A stretch of DNA of 64,000 nt, from assembly GCF_002259645.1 (NCBI RefSeq), contig NZ_MWWV01000019.1, forward strand, positions 1 through 64,000, in the 5' to 3' direction. Of this stretch, positions 27,096-36,302 are shown piece by piece. Both the position numbers and the translations under genes were made by a program. This stretch comes from Bifidobacterium tissieri (lineage in GTDB: Bacteria > Actinomycetota > Actinomycetes > Actinomycetales > Bifidobacteriaceae). The stretch's first letter is position 1, and each line of letters begins with the position of its first letter. The notes under the pieces are model-generated. The model saw only the letters and a list, made by a program, of their open reading frames with translations, was not told the origin of the DNA and did no database searches.

Positions 27096-28067
27096 ATGAC
27101 GACACCGACGGGGATGGATACGAATACGGATACGCCGGCCGTGAATGTCAGCCATCTGGTCAAGCGGTATGGCGACATGGTGGCGCTCGACTATTTTGAT
27201 CTTGACGTGAAGGCGGGGGAGATCTTCGGTCTGCTCGGTCCGAACGGATCGGGCAAGACCACCGCCATCAACTGCATTCTTGCATTGCTTACGTATGATT
27301 CGGGAACGATACGCGTATTCGGTGAGCCGATCACCCCCGGCTCGTATGCGCTGAAACGCCGTATCGGCATCGTGCCGCAGAATGTGGCGGTGTTCAACGA
27401 ACTGACGGTGATCGAGAACATCGACTATTTCTGCTCGTTGTATGTGCCCAGACGTGCCGAGCGCGAGCCGCTGGTCGAGGAGGCCATCGACTTCGTCGGC
27501 CTTGGTGAATTCCGAAAATACCGTCCGGGCAAACTGTCCGGAGGCCTGTTGCGACGACTCAACATCGCCTGCGGCATTGCGCACAAGCCCGATCTGATCT
27601 TCTTCGACGAACCCACCGTGGCCGTGGACCCGCAGAGTCGCAACGCGATCCTCGAAGGCATCCAGCGGCTGAACCGCAGCGGGGCGACGGTGATCTACAC
27701 CAGCCATTACATGGAGGAGGTCGAACAGATCTGCGACCGCATCCTCATCATGGACCATGGCAGGCATCTCGCCCTCGGCACCGCCGAAGAGCTCAAGGGC
27801 ATGATCGACACCGGCGAGCGCATCAGCGTGGAGACGCTGGACCTTTCCGACGAGACGCTGCATCGGATTCAGCAACTCGGCTTCGTGATCGACGCCGTGT
27901 ACGACGGGCGGGAACTCGCCGTGCGCTGCCGTCATGGCGACCATAACCTCGTCGATCTGCTGGGAATCCTGCGCGAGTCGGGAGCCGGTATCGGCCATCT
28001 GACCAGTCGACCGCCAACCCTCAACGACGTGTTCCTCGAACTGACCGGCACGGCGTTGCGCGACTGA
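27096..28067 (+). CDS. ABC transporter ATP-binding protein (exporter type)
   Basis: 323 residues. Walker A is GPNGSGKT (48-55), Walker B LIFFDEP is followed by TVAVDPQSR, and the H-loop is YTSHYMEE. The signature reads LSGGL where LSGGQ is usual, as in many CcmA/DrrA-type exporter ATPases. A C-terminal 80-residue extension is typical of that group. ATG 27096 is chosen as the first codon of the conserved domain; AAGGATGG upstream is a rather distant ribosome-binding site. First gene of an operon with two ABC-2 permeases. Confidence 0.92.
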   Translation: MTTPTGMDTNTDTPAVNVSHLVKRYGDMVALDYFDLDVKAGEIFGLLGPNGSGKTTAINCILALLTYDSGTIRVFGEPITPGSYALKRRIGIVPQNVAVFNELTVIENIDYFCSLYVPRRAEREPLVEEAIDFVGLGEFRKYRPGKLSGGLLRRLNIACGIAHKPDLIFFDEPTVAVDPQSRNAILEGIQRLNRSGATVIYTSHYMEEVEQICDRILIMDHGRHLALGTAEELKGMIDTGERISVETLDLSDETLHRIQQLGFVIDAVYDGRELAVRCRHGDHNLVDLLGILRESGAGIGHLTSRPPTLNDVFLELTGTALRD

Positions 28068-28100
28068 CCTGCCAACGCTTCGAACAGGAAAGGAGGGGCC

Positions 28101-29324
28101 ATGTGGACCACGTTTCTCATCACGTTGAAAACGAATCTGCGGCAGAGGGCGGCACTGTTCTGGATGTTCGTCTTCCCGATCGTGTTGGCGACCATGTTCA
28201 ACGGCATGTTCGGCAATCTTGCCGACGCCTACCGGATCACCGCCGTTACCGTGGCCGTGGTCGAAGACGAGAATTGGGGCAAGGCGGATGGTGCCGCCCA
28301 GTTCGTCGACGCGCTCGCAGGACGGTCCAATAACGTCGCCGACCTTGACACACGGCTCATCGATACCACACCCGTGCCCTCATTGGCTGAGGCGAAACGG
28401 CTCATTACCGACGATACGACGATCGGATACCTGACCGTCAATGCCGACGGCATGCTGTCCCTGACGCTTTCGACCGATACGGTGGAAACCGTCAAGGACG
28501 CCAGTGGAAACGCCTCAGTCAGCCCGGTCACGGTAGCTGCCCTGCATAATGCAATCGCGCTCTACAACCGCACGGACGCCGTTACTCGGCGTACGATCAT
28601 CGACCATCCGCAGGCGGTTGTCAGCCAACGGTTCTGGGAGTCGGTGGGATCCGTGTCCGCCATGACGAAGGAGACATCACTCACCAATTTCAAACCCAAT
28701 GCCACGGCCCGATACTATTACGCGCTGCTGGGCATGGTGTGTCTGATGGCGATGTCGTACGCGATCTCGGCTGTCACGATGGCGCAGGCGAACCTTTCCG
28801 CATTGGGAATCCGCCGCACGGTCGCACCCCTGAGCCGCGCAGCCCAATTGGCCGCCGGATTCCTTGCCAGTTGGCTGTGTTCATTCCTGAGTCTGATCGT
28901 CGCACTCGCTTATATCCGATACGTATGCGGCATCGCGTTGGGAGGACGGGAACCGGCCGCCGTGCTCGCGGTTGCGGTGGCCTCGTTCATGTCCTGTGCA
29001 TTCGGCACGATGATCGGCGCGATCCCTGGATTGACACATGCCACGAAGATCGGCCTGACCAGCGCGATCCCGTGCACCCTGTCGTTGTTCACCGGATTGT
29101 ATGGGCAGTTCGCCATGAACCTGAGCGATTGGATCACCCGCAATGCACCGGCGCTCGCCATCATCAACCCGGCTCAGCAGGTGACCAACCTGTTCTACGA
29201 CATTCTCTACTACGACAGCTATCGTCCGTTCGGGACGACCTGCGGCATACTGCTCGCCATGAGCGCCGTGTTCCTTGCCGTGGGCGTCGTCATGCTCAGG
29301 AGGCAGCGCTATGAACACCTGTAA
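28101..29324 (+). CDS. ABC-2 type permease
   Basis: 407 residues. One N-terminal helix (about 12-40) is followed by a large extracytoplasmic domain (about 50-205), then five helices and the ending RRQRYEHL. This is the YhgE/ABC-2 plan of lipid, drug or peptide exporters. AAAGGAGG sits 4 nt before the ATG. It is co-transcribed with the ATPase 33 bp upstream and overlaps the second permease by 14 bp. Confidence 0.9.
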   Translation: MWTTFLITLKTNLRQRAALFWMFVFPIVLATMFNGMFGNLADAYRITAVTVAVVEDENWGKADGAAQFVDALAGRSNNVADLDTRLIDTTPVPSLAEAKRLITDDTTIGYLTVNADGMLSLTLSTDTVETVKDASGNASVSPVTVAALHNAIALYNRTDAVTRRTIIDHPQAVVSQRFWESVGSVSAMTKETSLTNFKPNATARYYYALLGMVCLMAMSYAISAVTMAQANLSALGIRRTVAPLSRAAQLAAGFLASWLCSFLSLIVALAYIRYVCGIALGGREPAAVLAVAVASFMSCAFGTMIGAIPGLTHATKIGLTSAIPCTLSLFTGLYGQFAMNLSDWITRNAPALAIINPAQQVTNLFYDILYYDSYRPFGTTCGILLAMSAVFLAVGVVMLRRQRYEHL

Positions 29325-30645
29325 GGCCACGTTGCGAGTACTGGCCGCGCACCGACTTTACGTGATCATCTATCTGGTGTTCATCGGCATTATGATGTTC
29401 GCCATCAGCTGGTCGGCGCTCACGTCGAATACGGATGTGGGGGACTCATATGAACCGAGGAAACCGGTTGTGGCGGTTGTCGACCGGGATCGGGGAAGGG
29501 GTGATATCGCCGTCGCCATGCAGGACTATCTGCGTGCCGACAACGAGATCATCACGGTGGAGGACGATCCGGAGGCGTTGCAGCAGGCGGTCGCGTCGAA
29601 CTATGTGGATCTCATCGTCATCGTTCCCCACGGGTATGCCGATGCGTTGATCGCGTCGGCAGGGCATGGGGAGCCGCCGGCCGTGGAGACGATCACCAGC
29701 TATACCTCCGGTGCCGGAGCGATGGCGTCGATGGGCGTGAACGGGTTCCTGTCGCTCACCCGCACCACGCTGATCGGTGAAAGCGCCGAGGCCACTGCGG
29801 GCGTAACGGAGGATGCGACGTCCACGGCCGTTCCCACAGTGGATCAGCTCGCCGAAGCCGCGAAATCCGTGGCCGACGTGGTCGACGATCCGTCCGTGAA
29901 CCCCGCCATCGCCGTGGACCACGCCGACAGGACCGCGGAGGATACCAGTTCGACCAACCTCGCTGCCATGGGATTCGGTACCACCATGAAGACGGCACTG
30001 TATCCGCTGCTCCTTGCCATGGTGGTCTGCACGGCGCTCGTGACCGGCGTATTCAACGCGGGGGAGACCAAGCGACGCCTCGACGCGTCCCCTCAGCGGT
30101 CCTCATCTCTGGGTATGCAGCGTATGGCCACCATGGGGGCGTTCTCACTCGTTGTGGCCATCGGATACCTGATCATCGCATTCGCCCTGATGCTCGCGGC
30201 GGGACACGACCCCTTCCTGCTCCCACCGGCCGGCGTGGCCATGACGGTCTGCACAACCGGCGTGTATGCGCTTATGGCCGTGGCCTGCGGATTCCTGCTC
30301 GGCGAATGCGGGGTCTCGGAGACCATGGCCAACGGAATCGCCAATGTGTTCGGACTACTGACGCTGTTCACCTCCGGCACCATGCTCCCGCTGAGCATGA
30401 TGCCGGAGGTCATGATCACGGTGGGCAAGTTCCTGCCTGGATCGTGGTATTGCCAGACCATAGACCACGCGCTCGGCATCGGCACGGCCGCTGCCGGCGT
30501 CAGCGTGGGGGACTGGGCCTCATGCCTGGGACTCGTGGCGCTGTTCGGCGTAGCATTCATATGCCTGGGCCTTGGTGTGGGACGGTTCCGTCGATCACGG
30601 CCGGCAACCGGAGGTGCTGCCGTCACCCAGCTCGCCGAATCATGA
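29311..30645 (+). CDS. ABC-2 type permease (second subunit)
   Basis: 444 residues. A first helix (about 14-38) is followed by an extracytoplasmic domain rich in acidic and Ala/Thr residues (about 45-220), then six helices. It starts at ATG 29311 with AGGAGG 7 nt before, overlapping the end of the first permease, so the two are translationally coupled and probably form a heterodimeric channel with the ATPase. The middle part, including TAGVTEDATSTAVPTVDQL, is low complexity. The substrate is unknown; a divergent two-component system suggests an antimicrobial or lipid stress function. Confidence 0.9.
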   Translation: MNTCKATLRVLAAHRLYVIIYLVFIGIMMFAISWSALTSNTDVGDSYEPRKPVVAVVDRDRGRGDIAVAMQDYLRADNEIITVEDDPEALQQAVASNYVDLIVIVPHGYADALIASAGHGEPPAVETITSYTSGAGAMASMGVNGFLSLTRTTLIGESAEATAGVTEDATSTAVPTVDQLAEAAKSVADVVDDPSVNPAIAVDHADRTAEDTSSTNLAAMGFGTTMKTALYPLLLAMVVCTALVTGVFNAGETKRRLDASPQRSSSLGMQRMATMGAFSLVVAIGYLIIAFALMLAAGHDPFLLPPAGVAMTVCTTGVYALMAVACGFLLGECGVSETMANGIANVFGLLTLFTSGTMLPLSMMPEVMITVGKFLPGSWYCQTIDHALGIGTAAAGVSVGDWASCLGLVALFGVAFICLGLGVGRFRRSRPATGGAAVTQLAES

Positions 30646-30668
30646 GGGGATCGTAAGGGGACGCGGAG

Positions 30669-30697
30669 GCCATGCCGTTGTGACGGAATGGCATGGC
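30669..30697. terminator. Hairpin between convergent ABC permease and AlbA_2 genes
   Basis: GCCATGCC (30669-30676) and GGCATGGC (30690-30697) pair perfectly with a 13-nt loop in the 69-bp convergent gap. No U-run on either strand. Confidence 0.5.
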
Positions 30698-30714
30698 TGC
30701 ACGCCGGGGCCTGT

Positions 30715-32196
30715 TCAGCTGGTCTTCAGTCGGTACCGCTGTGTCGGATCATCCTGCAATCGCACCGTTGCGACGCGTCCCTCCTTTACAAGCTCCCGTA
30801 GCCCCGACGTGGCCGCCAATGGGGTGAGACTCAGCTCGCGGATGATCTCCTTGACGCTCATCGCCGAATGCCGTTCCAGCAACGTCATGATCTCCTTCGA
30901 CACATCGCTCGGAGAACCATGCTTGATCGTGCGATGCTTGGTGATCGTCATCGTGAACGTGTTGATGTCATTGCGCGTGGTGGCCGGTTCGATGCCGTTC
31001 TCACGCAACGCCGCGGCGATACGCTGATAGCCGTCGCCCCCCTCCGGGTTCACGAATCCGCCATCCGGATAGGGCGTGGACTCCAGCAGCGTGAACAGGA
31101 ACTGATTACGTGTGGACGAGAACGCCGTGCCGGCCACGGGATTCGACCCGGCCAGCACATCATGCGTCACCGTGCCGTACAGGCCACCAGGATTGCTGAT
31201 CTCGATACGATCGGTGAACACGCTCACATGCACCTGCGTGCCACGCGCATCGGGCGAATAGTCGCGATGCGTCAGCGCGTTGGCGATCGCCTCGCGCAAC
31301 GCGGCAGGCGGATAGTCGGGCTTGCGGGCGCCGATCCAACGCATCAGCGACGTCACCGTATCATCGATCATCACCGGAATCGAACCGACCACCGTCTGCG
31401 AGGCGATGAGCCGTTCGTCACCGCGGAACACGTCGTTGCGATTCGTGCCGGGGAACACGGCGATCGACACGTTGAGCCGGGGAAAGAACTTCTGCGGATA
31501 CCGTCCGAGAGCCAGCAGCCCAGCAAGCGTCGGACGCAGCACACTGCCGGCACGCCCGTAATCCGAATCATCATGCCGCAGCACCTGCAAATCCAGCAGC
31601 GTATCCGTATCACTGCGATCGGCGAACACATGGGGATGCTGACTGCGCACCCGCTCCAGCAGACCGGCTGTCAGCGTGGGATCAAGATCGGCGATCGCGG
31701 CATCCGCGACGATGTCCAGATCATAGGTGGGCTGCAGATGCTCCTCGATAAGTCGGTCCACCTCATACGCGGTCATGCGACGGTCGCCGTCGCCGGTACG
31801 AATATACGAGCCGCCATGCGCTCCAATGGAGGAGACGAAACACGGCTTGTCCCTCGGCAACATCTCATCCACACGGGCGAACACCAGATTCGACCCCTCA
31901 AACGGACAGGTCACGATCACCGGACGCACCACGGGCGTCATCTTCTCACAGGCCTGACTGAGCGACTCCTGCATGGAACGGGCGTTGAAATCCGGCACCG
32001 GAGTGAAGCCGTTCTTCTCCGAAAGGCCCAGAATGATCCAGCCGCCGGCCCCATTCGAGAACGCGGAAAGCGTGTCCGTGATGGTCGACGAAATCTTGCG
32101 CTTGCATTCCTTGACCTCGCACTGCTGTGTGTCATTGCCGATCAGACGCATCAGCTCGATCAACTCGGTCATCTTCGCGGTGTAGTCGTCAACCAT
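30715..32196 (-). CDS. AlbA_2/Schlafen-type regulator with GHKL-like ATPase and winged helix
   Basis: 493 residues. An N-terminal AlbA_2 (divergent AAA_4) domain, about 15-130, has VKECKRKIS and NGAGGWIILG. A HATPase-like domain, about 270-370, has LREAIANALTHRDY and IEISNPGGL. A C-terminal winged helix (about 430-493) follows. The family comprises predicted DNA-binding transcriptional regulators with nucleotide-binding ability and often lies near mobile or stress genes. The ribosome-binding site AAGGAGG precedes ATG 32196. The function of this one is unknown. Confidence 0.85.
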   Translation of the reverse strand: MVDDYTAKMTELIELMRLIGNDTQQCEVKECKRKISSTITDTLSAFSNGAGGWIILGLSEKNGFTPVPDFNARSMQESLSQACEKMTPVVRPVIVTCPFEGSNLVFARVDEMLPRDKPCFVSSIGAHGGSYIRTGDGDRRMTAYEVDRLIEEHLQPTYDLDIVADAAIADLDPTLTAGLLERVRSQHPHVFADRSDTDTLLDLQVLRHDDSDYGRAGSVLRPTLAGLLALGRYPQKFFPRLNVSIAVFPGTNRNDVFRGDERLIASQTVVGSIPVMIDDTVTSLMRWIGARKPDYPPAALREAIANALTHRDYSPDARGTQVHVSVFTDRIEISNPGGLYGTVTHDVLAGSNPVAGTAFSSTRNQFLFTLLESTPYPDGGFVNPEGGDGYQRIAAALRENGIEPATTRNDINTFTMTITKHRTIKHGSPSDVSKEIMTLLERHSAMSVKEIIRELSLTPLAATSGLRELVKEGRVATVRLQDDPTQRYRLKTS

Positions 32197-32459
32197 GGCG
32201 GGCCTCCTTGGATTCCATTGTCTCGCACCAGTCCGCCGTTCGGCCGCCGCCCTGCGTCGTTGGCCTGCAATTCATCAAGAATTCATAATCGACCGATTCC
32301 GGCCCTTCTCCCGGACCGATTCCCCCTCCGTATGCATCCTGTACGCTCGTATATGACGGCGAGAGCCTCGGTGGCCGATGTGGTCACCGAGGCTCTCGGA
32401 TATGTGCTGCCGGTCGCGTATCGCGCCGATTTCACTGATTGCGCTGATGCGCGGAATGC
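32197..32459. other. Gap between AlbA_2 gene and purine permease
   Basis: 263 bases. It holds the AlbA_2 gene's ribosome-binding site, a duplicated GACCGATTCC word near 32300-32325, and the terminator hairpin of the permease gene. No gene. Confidence 0.4.
32361..32397 (-). terminator. Hairpin downstream of the purine permease
   Basis: GAGAGCCTCGGTG (32361-32373) pairs perfectly with CACCGAGGCTCTC (32385-32397). A 13-bp stem without a U-run, 60 bp past the permease stop. Confidence 0.6.
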
Positions 32460-33860
32460 CTACTCGGCGTCGGCGGGGGCCTCCTTCGGCGCGGACAGGA
32501 AGTGGTCCTCGCTGGGAAGCACGAGGTTGAGGATCACGGCCACGACGAACGCGACGGCGATGCAGTTCGAGGCGAAGATCTGCTGGAACAGTGCCGGGAA
32601 GTGCACGAAGATGTCGCTCACCTGCGTGAATCCGATGCCGATGGTCAGGCTCAGCGCCGCGATGGTGATGTTGCGCTGCGAGTAGCCGGCCTCGGAGATC
32701 ATCTGGAAGCCGGAGAGGATGATGTTGCCGAACATCATGATCGTGCAGCCGCCGAGCACCGCCTGCGGCAGCGAGTTGAACACCTCGGCGATGGCCGGGA
32801 CGAAACTGGCGAGGATCAGGATCACGCCTCCGGAGAGGATCACCTTGCGGTTGACCACCTTGGTCATGGACACCAGACCGATGTTCTGGGCGAATGAGGT
32901 GAGTGGCAGACATCCGAACAGGCCGGAGACCGAGGAGATCAGACCATCGCCCGCGATGGCTCCCGCGGTCTCGCGTTCGGTGGGCAGACGATTGAGGCCC
33001 ACTTTGGTCAGCGCGGCGGTGTCGCCGAGCACCTCGACCGAGGAGACGACATACAGCAGACCGAGCGAGATGATCGCACCCCAGTCGAATTCGGGCTTGA
33101 ACGGCATGAACTGCGGTACGGATACGATCGACAGGTGCTGGAATCCGGAGAAGTCGACCTTGCCCATGGCGATGGCCACCACGTATCCCACGACCAGGCC
33201 GAACAGCACCGACAGTTGCTTGGCGGTGCCCTTCATGAGCAGCTGGAACGCCAGGCAGGCGACCAGTGAGATCAGACCGAGCGTAAGGTTCTGCCAACTG
33301 CCGAAATCGGCGGCGCCGGATCCACCGCCGAAGCTGGTGGCACCCACGGTGAGCAGGGAGAAGCCGATCGAGGTGACCACAATGGCGGAGACGATCGGCG
33401 GCACGAATCGGCGCCAGTACCGGGCGGTCAGGCCGAGCACCAGCTCCAGCAGTCCTCCGACCATGACCGCTCCCACCACGGCACCGTATCCCTTGTCGGC
33501 GCAGATCGCCACGGCGGCGGCAACGTAGGTGAATGAGATGCCGGTGACCATCGGCAGCTTCGAGCCGATGCGCCAGGCTCCATACAGCTGCAGGCAGGTG
33601 CCCAGACCTGCCACCAGCAGACCGGCCTGAATGACCGTCGCCGACTGCTCGGGGGTCATCTTCGCCGCGGAAGCCACGATGAAGATCGGTGCCAGATTCG
33701 CCACGAACATGGCCATCACATGCTGCAGGCCGAAGGGGATGCCCTTCCAGAAGGAGACCGGAGCGTCAAGGCTGCTCAACGCCTCGAACGAAATGCCGGA
33801 GGGATGACGGTCCTCCTTGGTGTCCGGAGTATGTTCCGGCTCCGTTGTCTTGTCACTCAT
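32460..33860 (-). CDS. Xanthine/uracil permease (NCS2 family)
   Basis: 466 residues, with about 14 hydrophobic segments. NCS2 motifs are present, including the SSVEVLGDTAAL segment and the NTPLTSFAQNIG-like GCLPLTSFAQNIGLV. ATG 33860 is preferred because AGAGGAA precedes it and the extra N-terminal frame lacks signals. It imports a nucleobase with protons. The neighbouring xpt upstream makes xanthine the most likely substrate, so the pair imports and traps xanthine. Confidence 0.9.
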   Translation of the reverse strand: MSDKTTEPEHTPDTKEDRHPSGISFEALSSLDAPVSFWKGIPFGLQHVMAMFVANLAPIFIVASAAKMTPEQSATVIQAGLLVAGLGTCLQLYGAWRIGSKLPMVTGISFTYVAAAVAICADKGYGAVVGAVMVGGLLELVLGLTARYWRRFVPPIVSAIVVTSIGFSLLTVGATSFGGGSGAADFGSWQNLTLGLISLVACLAFQLLMKGTAKQLSVLFGLVVGYVVAIAMGKVDFSGFQHLSIVSVPQFMPFKPEFDWGAIISLGLLYVVSSVEVLGDTAALTKVGLNRLPTERETAGAIAGDGLISSVSGLFGCLPLTSFAQNIGLVSMTKVVNRKVILSGGVILILASFVPAIAEVFNSLPQAVLGGCTIMMFGNIILSGFQMISEAGYSQRNITIAALSLTIGIGFTQVSDIFVHFPALFQQIFASNCIAVAFVVAVILNLVLPSEDHFLSAPKEAPADAE

Positions 33861-33930
33861 GCGTATTCCTCTCATGATTCTCTGTTTTCGGATCCCGCGA
33901 AAGTGTCGTGGAATCCCAAATCCCATAGGA

Positions 33931-33960
33931 AAGGGAGGGCCATTGTGGGTGCCCTCCCTT
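33931..33960 (-). promoter_or_regulatory. Intercistronic hairpin between xpt and the permease (attenuator candidate)
   Basis: AAGGGAGGGC (33931-33940) and GCCCTCCCTT (33951-33960) form a perfect 10-bp stem. On the minus strand it is followed by TTTCC, only 16 nt after the xpt stop and 70 nt before the permease start. It may terminate part of the xpt transcripts or protect the mRNA. Confidence 0.65.
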
Positions 33961-33976
33961 GGGAACGAAATGATGA

Positions 33977-34555
33977 TCAGGCGAATTCGATATCGCCGGT
34001 CTCGGGGTTCATGGACTTGACGATCGCCAACGAATCCAGATCGTATCCGGCTTTGCGCAGCTGCTCGCCTCCATTCTGGAAGCCCTTCTCCACGGCGATG
34101 CCGATGCCTTCCACGACGGCGCCGGCATGGTTGCAGATCTCGATCAGACCCTGCAGCGCCTTGCCGTTGGCGAGGAAATCGTCGATCAGCAGCACATGGT
34201 CGCCGGGGGAGAGGAACTTCTTCGCCACGATCACCGGGAATTCACGCTGCTTGGTGAAGGAATAGATGGTGGTCACGTACTGGTCGCCGTCGAGGTTGAT
34301 GGACTGCGCCTTCTTGGCGAACACCACGGGAACGTTGCCGAAATGACGGGAGGCACAGCAGGCGATGCCGATGCCGGAGGCCTCGATGGTGAGAATCTTG
34401 TTGATGGTCTTTCCGCGGAAATGCTCGGCCCAGGCCGCGCCCATGTGGTCGAACAGTTCCACATCGCACTGATGGTTGAGGAAAGCGTCTACCTTGAGTA
34501 CATTGCCGGGCTTGACGGTGCCCTCCCTGCGGATTCGCTCCTCGAGTTCCTTCAT
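33977..34555 (-). CDS. xpt: Xanthine phosphoribosyltransferase
   Basis: 192 residues. It makes XMP from xanthine and PRPP. The PRPP loop is [13 protein letters not shown], and the N-terminal [11 protein letters not shown] and IEASGI segments are typical Xpt. Full length, with a typical GGGG ribosome-binding site before ATG 34555. It lies in an operon with the NCS2 permease and feeds XMP to GuaA, whose gene is also in this window. I looked for a purine riboswitch upstream and found none. Confidence 0.95.
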   Translation of the reverse strand: MKELEERIRREGTVKPGNVLKVDAFLNHQCDVELFDHMGAAWAEHFRGKTINKILTIEASGIGIACCASRHFGNVPVVFAKKAQSINLDGDQYVTTIYSFTKQREFPVIVAKKFLSPGDHVLLIDDFLANGKALQGLIEICNHAGAVVEGIGIAVEKGFQNGGEQLRKAGYDLDSLAIVKSMNPETGDIEFA

Positions 34556-34732
34556 GCATACCCCTTTGGTTGATGGCCGTTCGGCACGTTGCCGTTCATG
34601 GTCTGTTTACTTCGCGGACAGCAATGGTCCACGTATGTCTAGCAGACTACTCTGGGCATGGGATGACGGCGCGGCTGGCGGTGATGGGTTGCAGCGGCCG
34701 CGCAAACCATCGGAATCGAATGGGGATGAGAC

Positions 34733-36100
34733 ATGGCGGATGCACAGGTTGCCGGGGGAATGCCGGCGCGGTCGGCGAGCGCATACGAACAGATTGACTC
34801 ACGGCCGTTGACCGGCCATCAGAAAAGCATCATCGGACTGGTCATCGCGGGGAACATCGCCGAGTTCTTCGATATGTTCCTCATCGGATTCGTAGTGGCG
34901 CTGTTGTCCGACGCATGGCGGCTGACCGGCATCGAAGCCGGCGTGATCCTCGCGTGTTCGGGTCTCGGCACGGTGGTCGGAGCCATCATGTGGGGGCGTC
35001 TGGCCGACGCCTACGGTCGCAAGCGCGCCTTCCTCTGGTGTGTGGTCTGCTTCGTGCTGTTCACCATGCTGTCGGTGGTTCTGCCGGACCGGGCCTGGGT
35101 GCTGCTGGCGGTTCTTCGTGTCGGTGTCGGCATTGGCGTGGGTGGCCTCAACATCACCTCCATCCCCTATGTTCAGGAGTTCGTGCCCACCCGGCATCGT
35201 GGACTGCTCGCGGGGCTGGCGTCCGTGTTCATCCCGCTCGGCCTGCTGCTGGGCTCCATCGGTCAGAGCGTGGTCGGCAACCATTGGCGCGTCCTGCTCG
35301 CCCTCGGCGCCATTCCGGTGCTGTTGCTGTTGTGGCTGCGCCAGGTACCTGAATCTCCCCGGTACTACCAATCCCAGGGCCGTGACGACAAGGCGAGGGA
35401 ATCCCTTGCCTGGGCCATGGAGATCCCCGTTGCCCAGGTCGGGGCATTGCCTCACGTGGACATGGAGACCCGATCCCATTACTCCGTGCTGTTCGCACGG
35501 CATCTTGGCTCCCTGATCATCGTGGCGCTCGGAACGTTCTGTTTCGTTCTCGGCGGGGCGGCCATCCAATCATGGGGACAGACGTTGCTCAAGGATGCGT
35601 TCGGCTTCCCCACGAGGACGGTCGCCTACCTGTTTATGGGAATATCCGTCGCCGACTGCATCGGACGATTCGGATCCGCCTGGCTGGCCGATCATGTCGG
35701 ACGCCGTCTGACCATGTTCGGTTTCGGCATCATTGGCGCGGCGGCCTGTTTTGCCGCGGCCTTCTACCATCCCACGGGAATCGTGTTCGCCATCGAGGTG
35801 ACGCTCATCATGACCTTCGCGGACGGCGTGTTCGGCATCATCAACGCCTTCGGTGCCGAACAGTTCCCCAATGCGGTGCGGTCCACCGGCATCGGACTGG
35901 GATACGGCATCGGAGCCACGGCGAAGATCATCAGTCCGTTCCTCATGGGTCTGCTGGTCGGCGGGGACGCGATCTCCCAGAACATCGACATCAGTGTGAT
36001 CACCACGGCATTCGTGTTCTTCGGCATCTGTCTGATCGTAGGATCCGTGACCTATCTGTTCGCCAGGGAGACCAGGGGCAAGGGGCTGGAAAGTCTCTGA
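34733..36100 (+). CDS. MFS transporter, metabolite:H+ symporter type
   Basis: 455 residues and 12 transmembrane segments. The motif-A loop GRLADAYGRKRAF follows helix 2, and PESPRYY in the central loop (about residue 205) is typical of sugar/organic-acid MFS transporters. FFDMFLIGFVVAL in helix 1 resembles the aromatic-acid/metabolite AAHS group. It likely imports a small organic solute. The start follows GGGGATGAG. Monocistronic; the substrate cannot be named. Confidence 0.85.
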   Translation: MADAQVAGGMPARSASAYEQIDSRPLTGHQKSIIGLVIAGNIAEFFDMFLIGFVVALLSDAWRLTGIEAGVILACSGLGTVVGAIMWGRLADAYGRKRAFLWCVVCFVLFTMLSVVLPDRAWVLLAVLRVGVGIGVGGLNITSIPYVQEFVPTRHRGLLAGLASVFIPLGLLLGSIGQSVVGNHWRVLLALGAIPVLLLLWLRQVPESPRYYQSQGRDDKARESLAWAMEIPVAQVGALPHVDMETRSHYSVLFARHLGSLIIVALGTFCFVLGGAAIQSWGQTLLKDAFGFPTRTVAYLFMGISVADCIGRFGSAWLADHVGRRLTMFGFGIIGAAACFAAAFYHPTGIVFAIEVTLIMTFADGVFGIINAFGAEQFPNAVRSTGIGLGYGIGATAKIISPFLMGLLVGGDAISQNIDISVITTAFVFFGICLIVGSVTYLFARETRGKGLESL

Positions 36101-36302
36101 AATCATTACAACAACCTGAAAACGTGGCGCGACTGTACCGTGGTACAAACCGGGGTTTGGACTTTACCATGTGAGACGCGTTAGGGCCATGACGGCCTGA
36201 ACGCTATAGTAAGGTCTCCGTGCCGGCATACGTCGGCAGTGGGGATACTGCATCCGGACGCGAATACGCGGACGATGCGGGAGAACAATGAAGGAGCGGT
36301 TC
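36101..36302. promoter_or_regulatory. Promoter and leader of putP
   Basis: About 200 bases. A palindrome GTACCGTGGTAC and a TATAGT -10-like word (about 36208) are present, then a GC-rich leader in which GCATCCG and CGGACGATGC could form a stem just before the ribosome-binding site. Confidence 0.35.

Noticed and set aside
34556-34732. Purine riboswitch upstream of xpt
   Set aside because: I searched the xpt upstream sequence for the conserved three-way-junction elements (terminal loops and the TATA/junction segment) and did not see them.
36288-36302. Earlier start for PutP at 36288
   Set aside because: The AAGGAG overlaps that ATG and is correctly spaced only for 36303.
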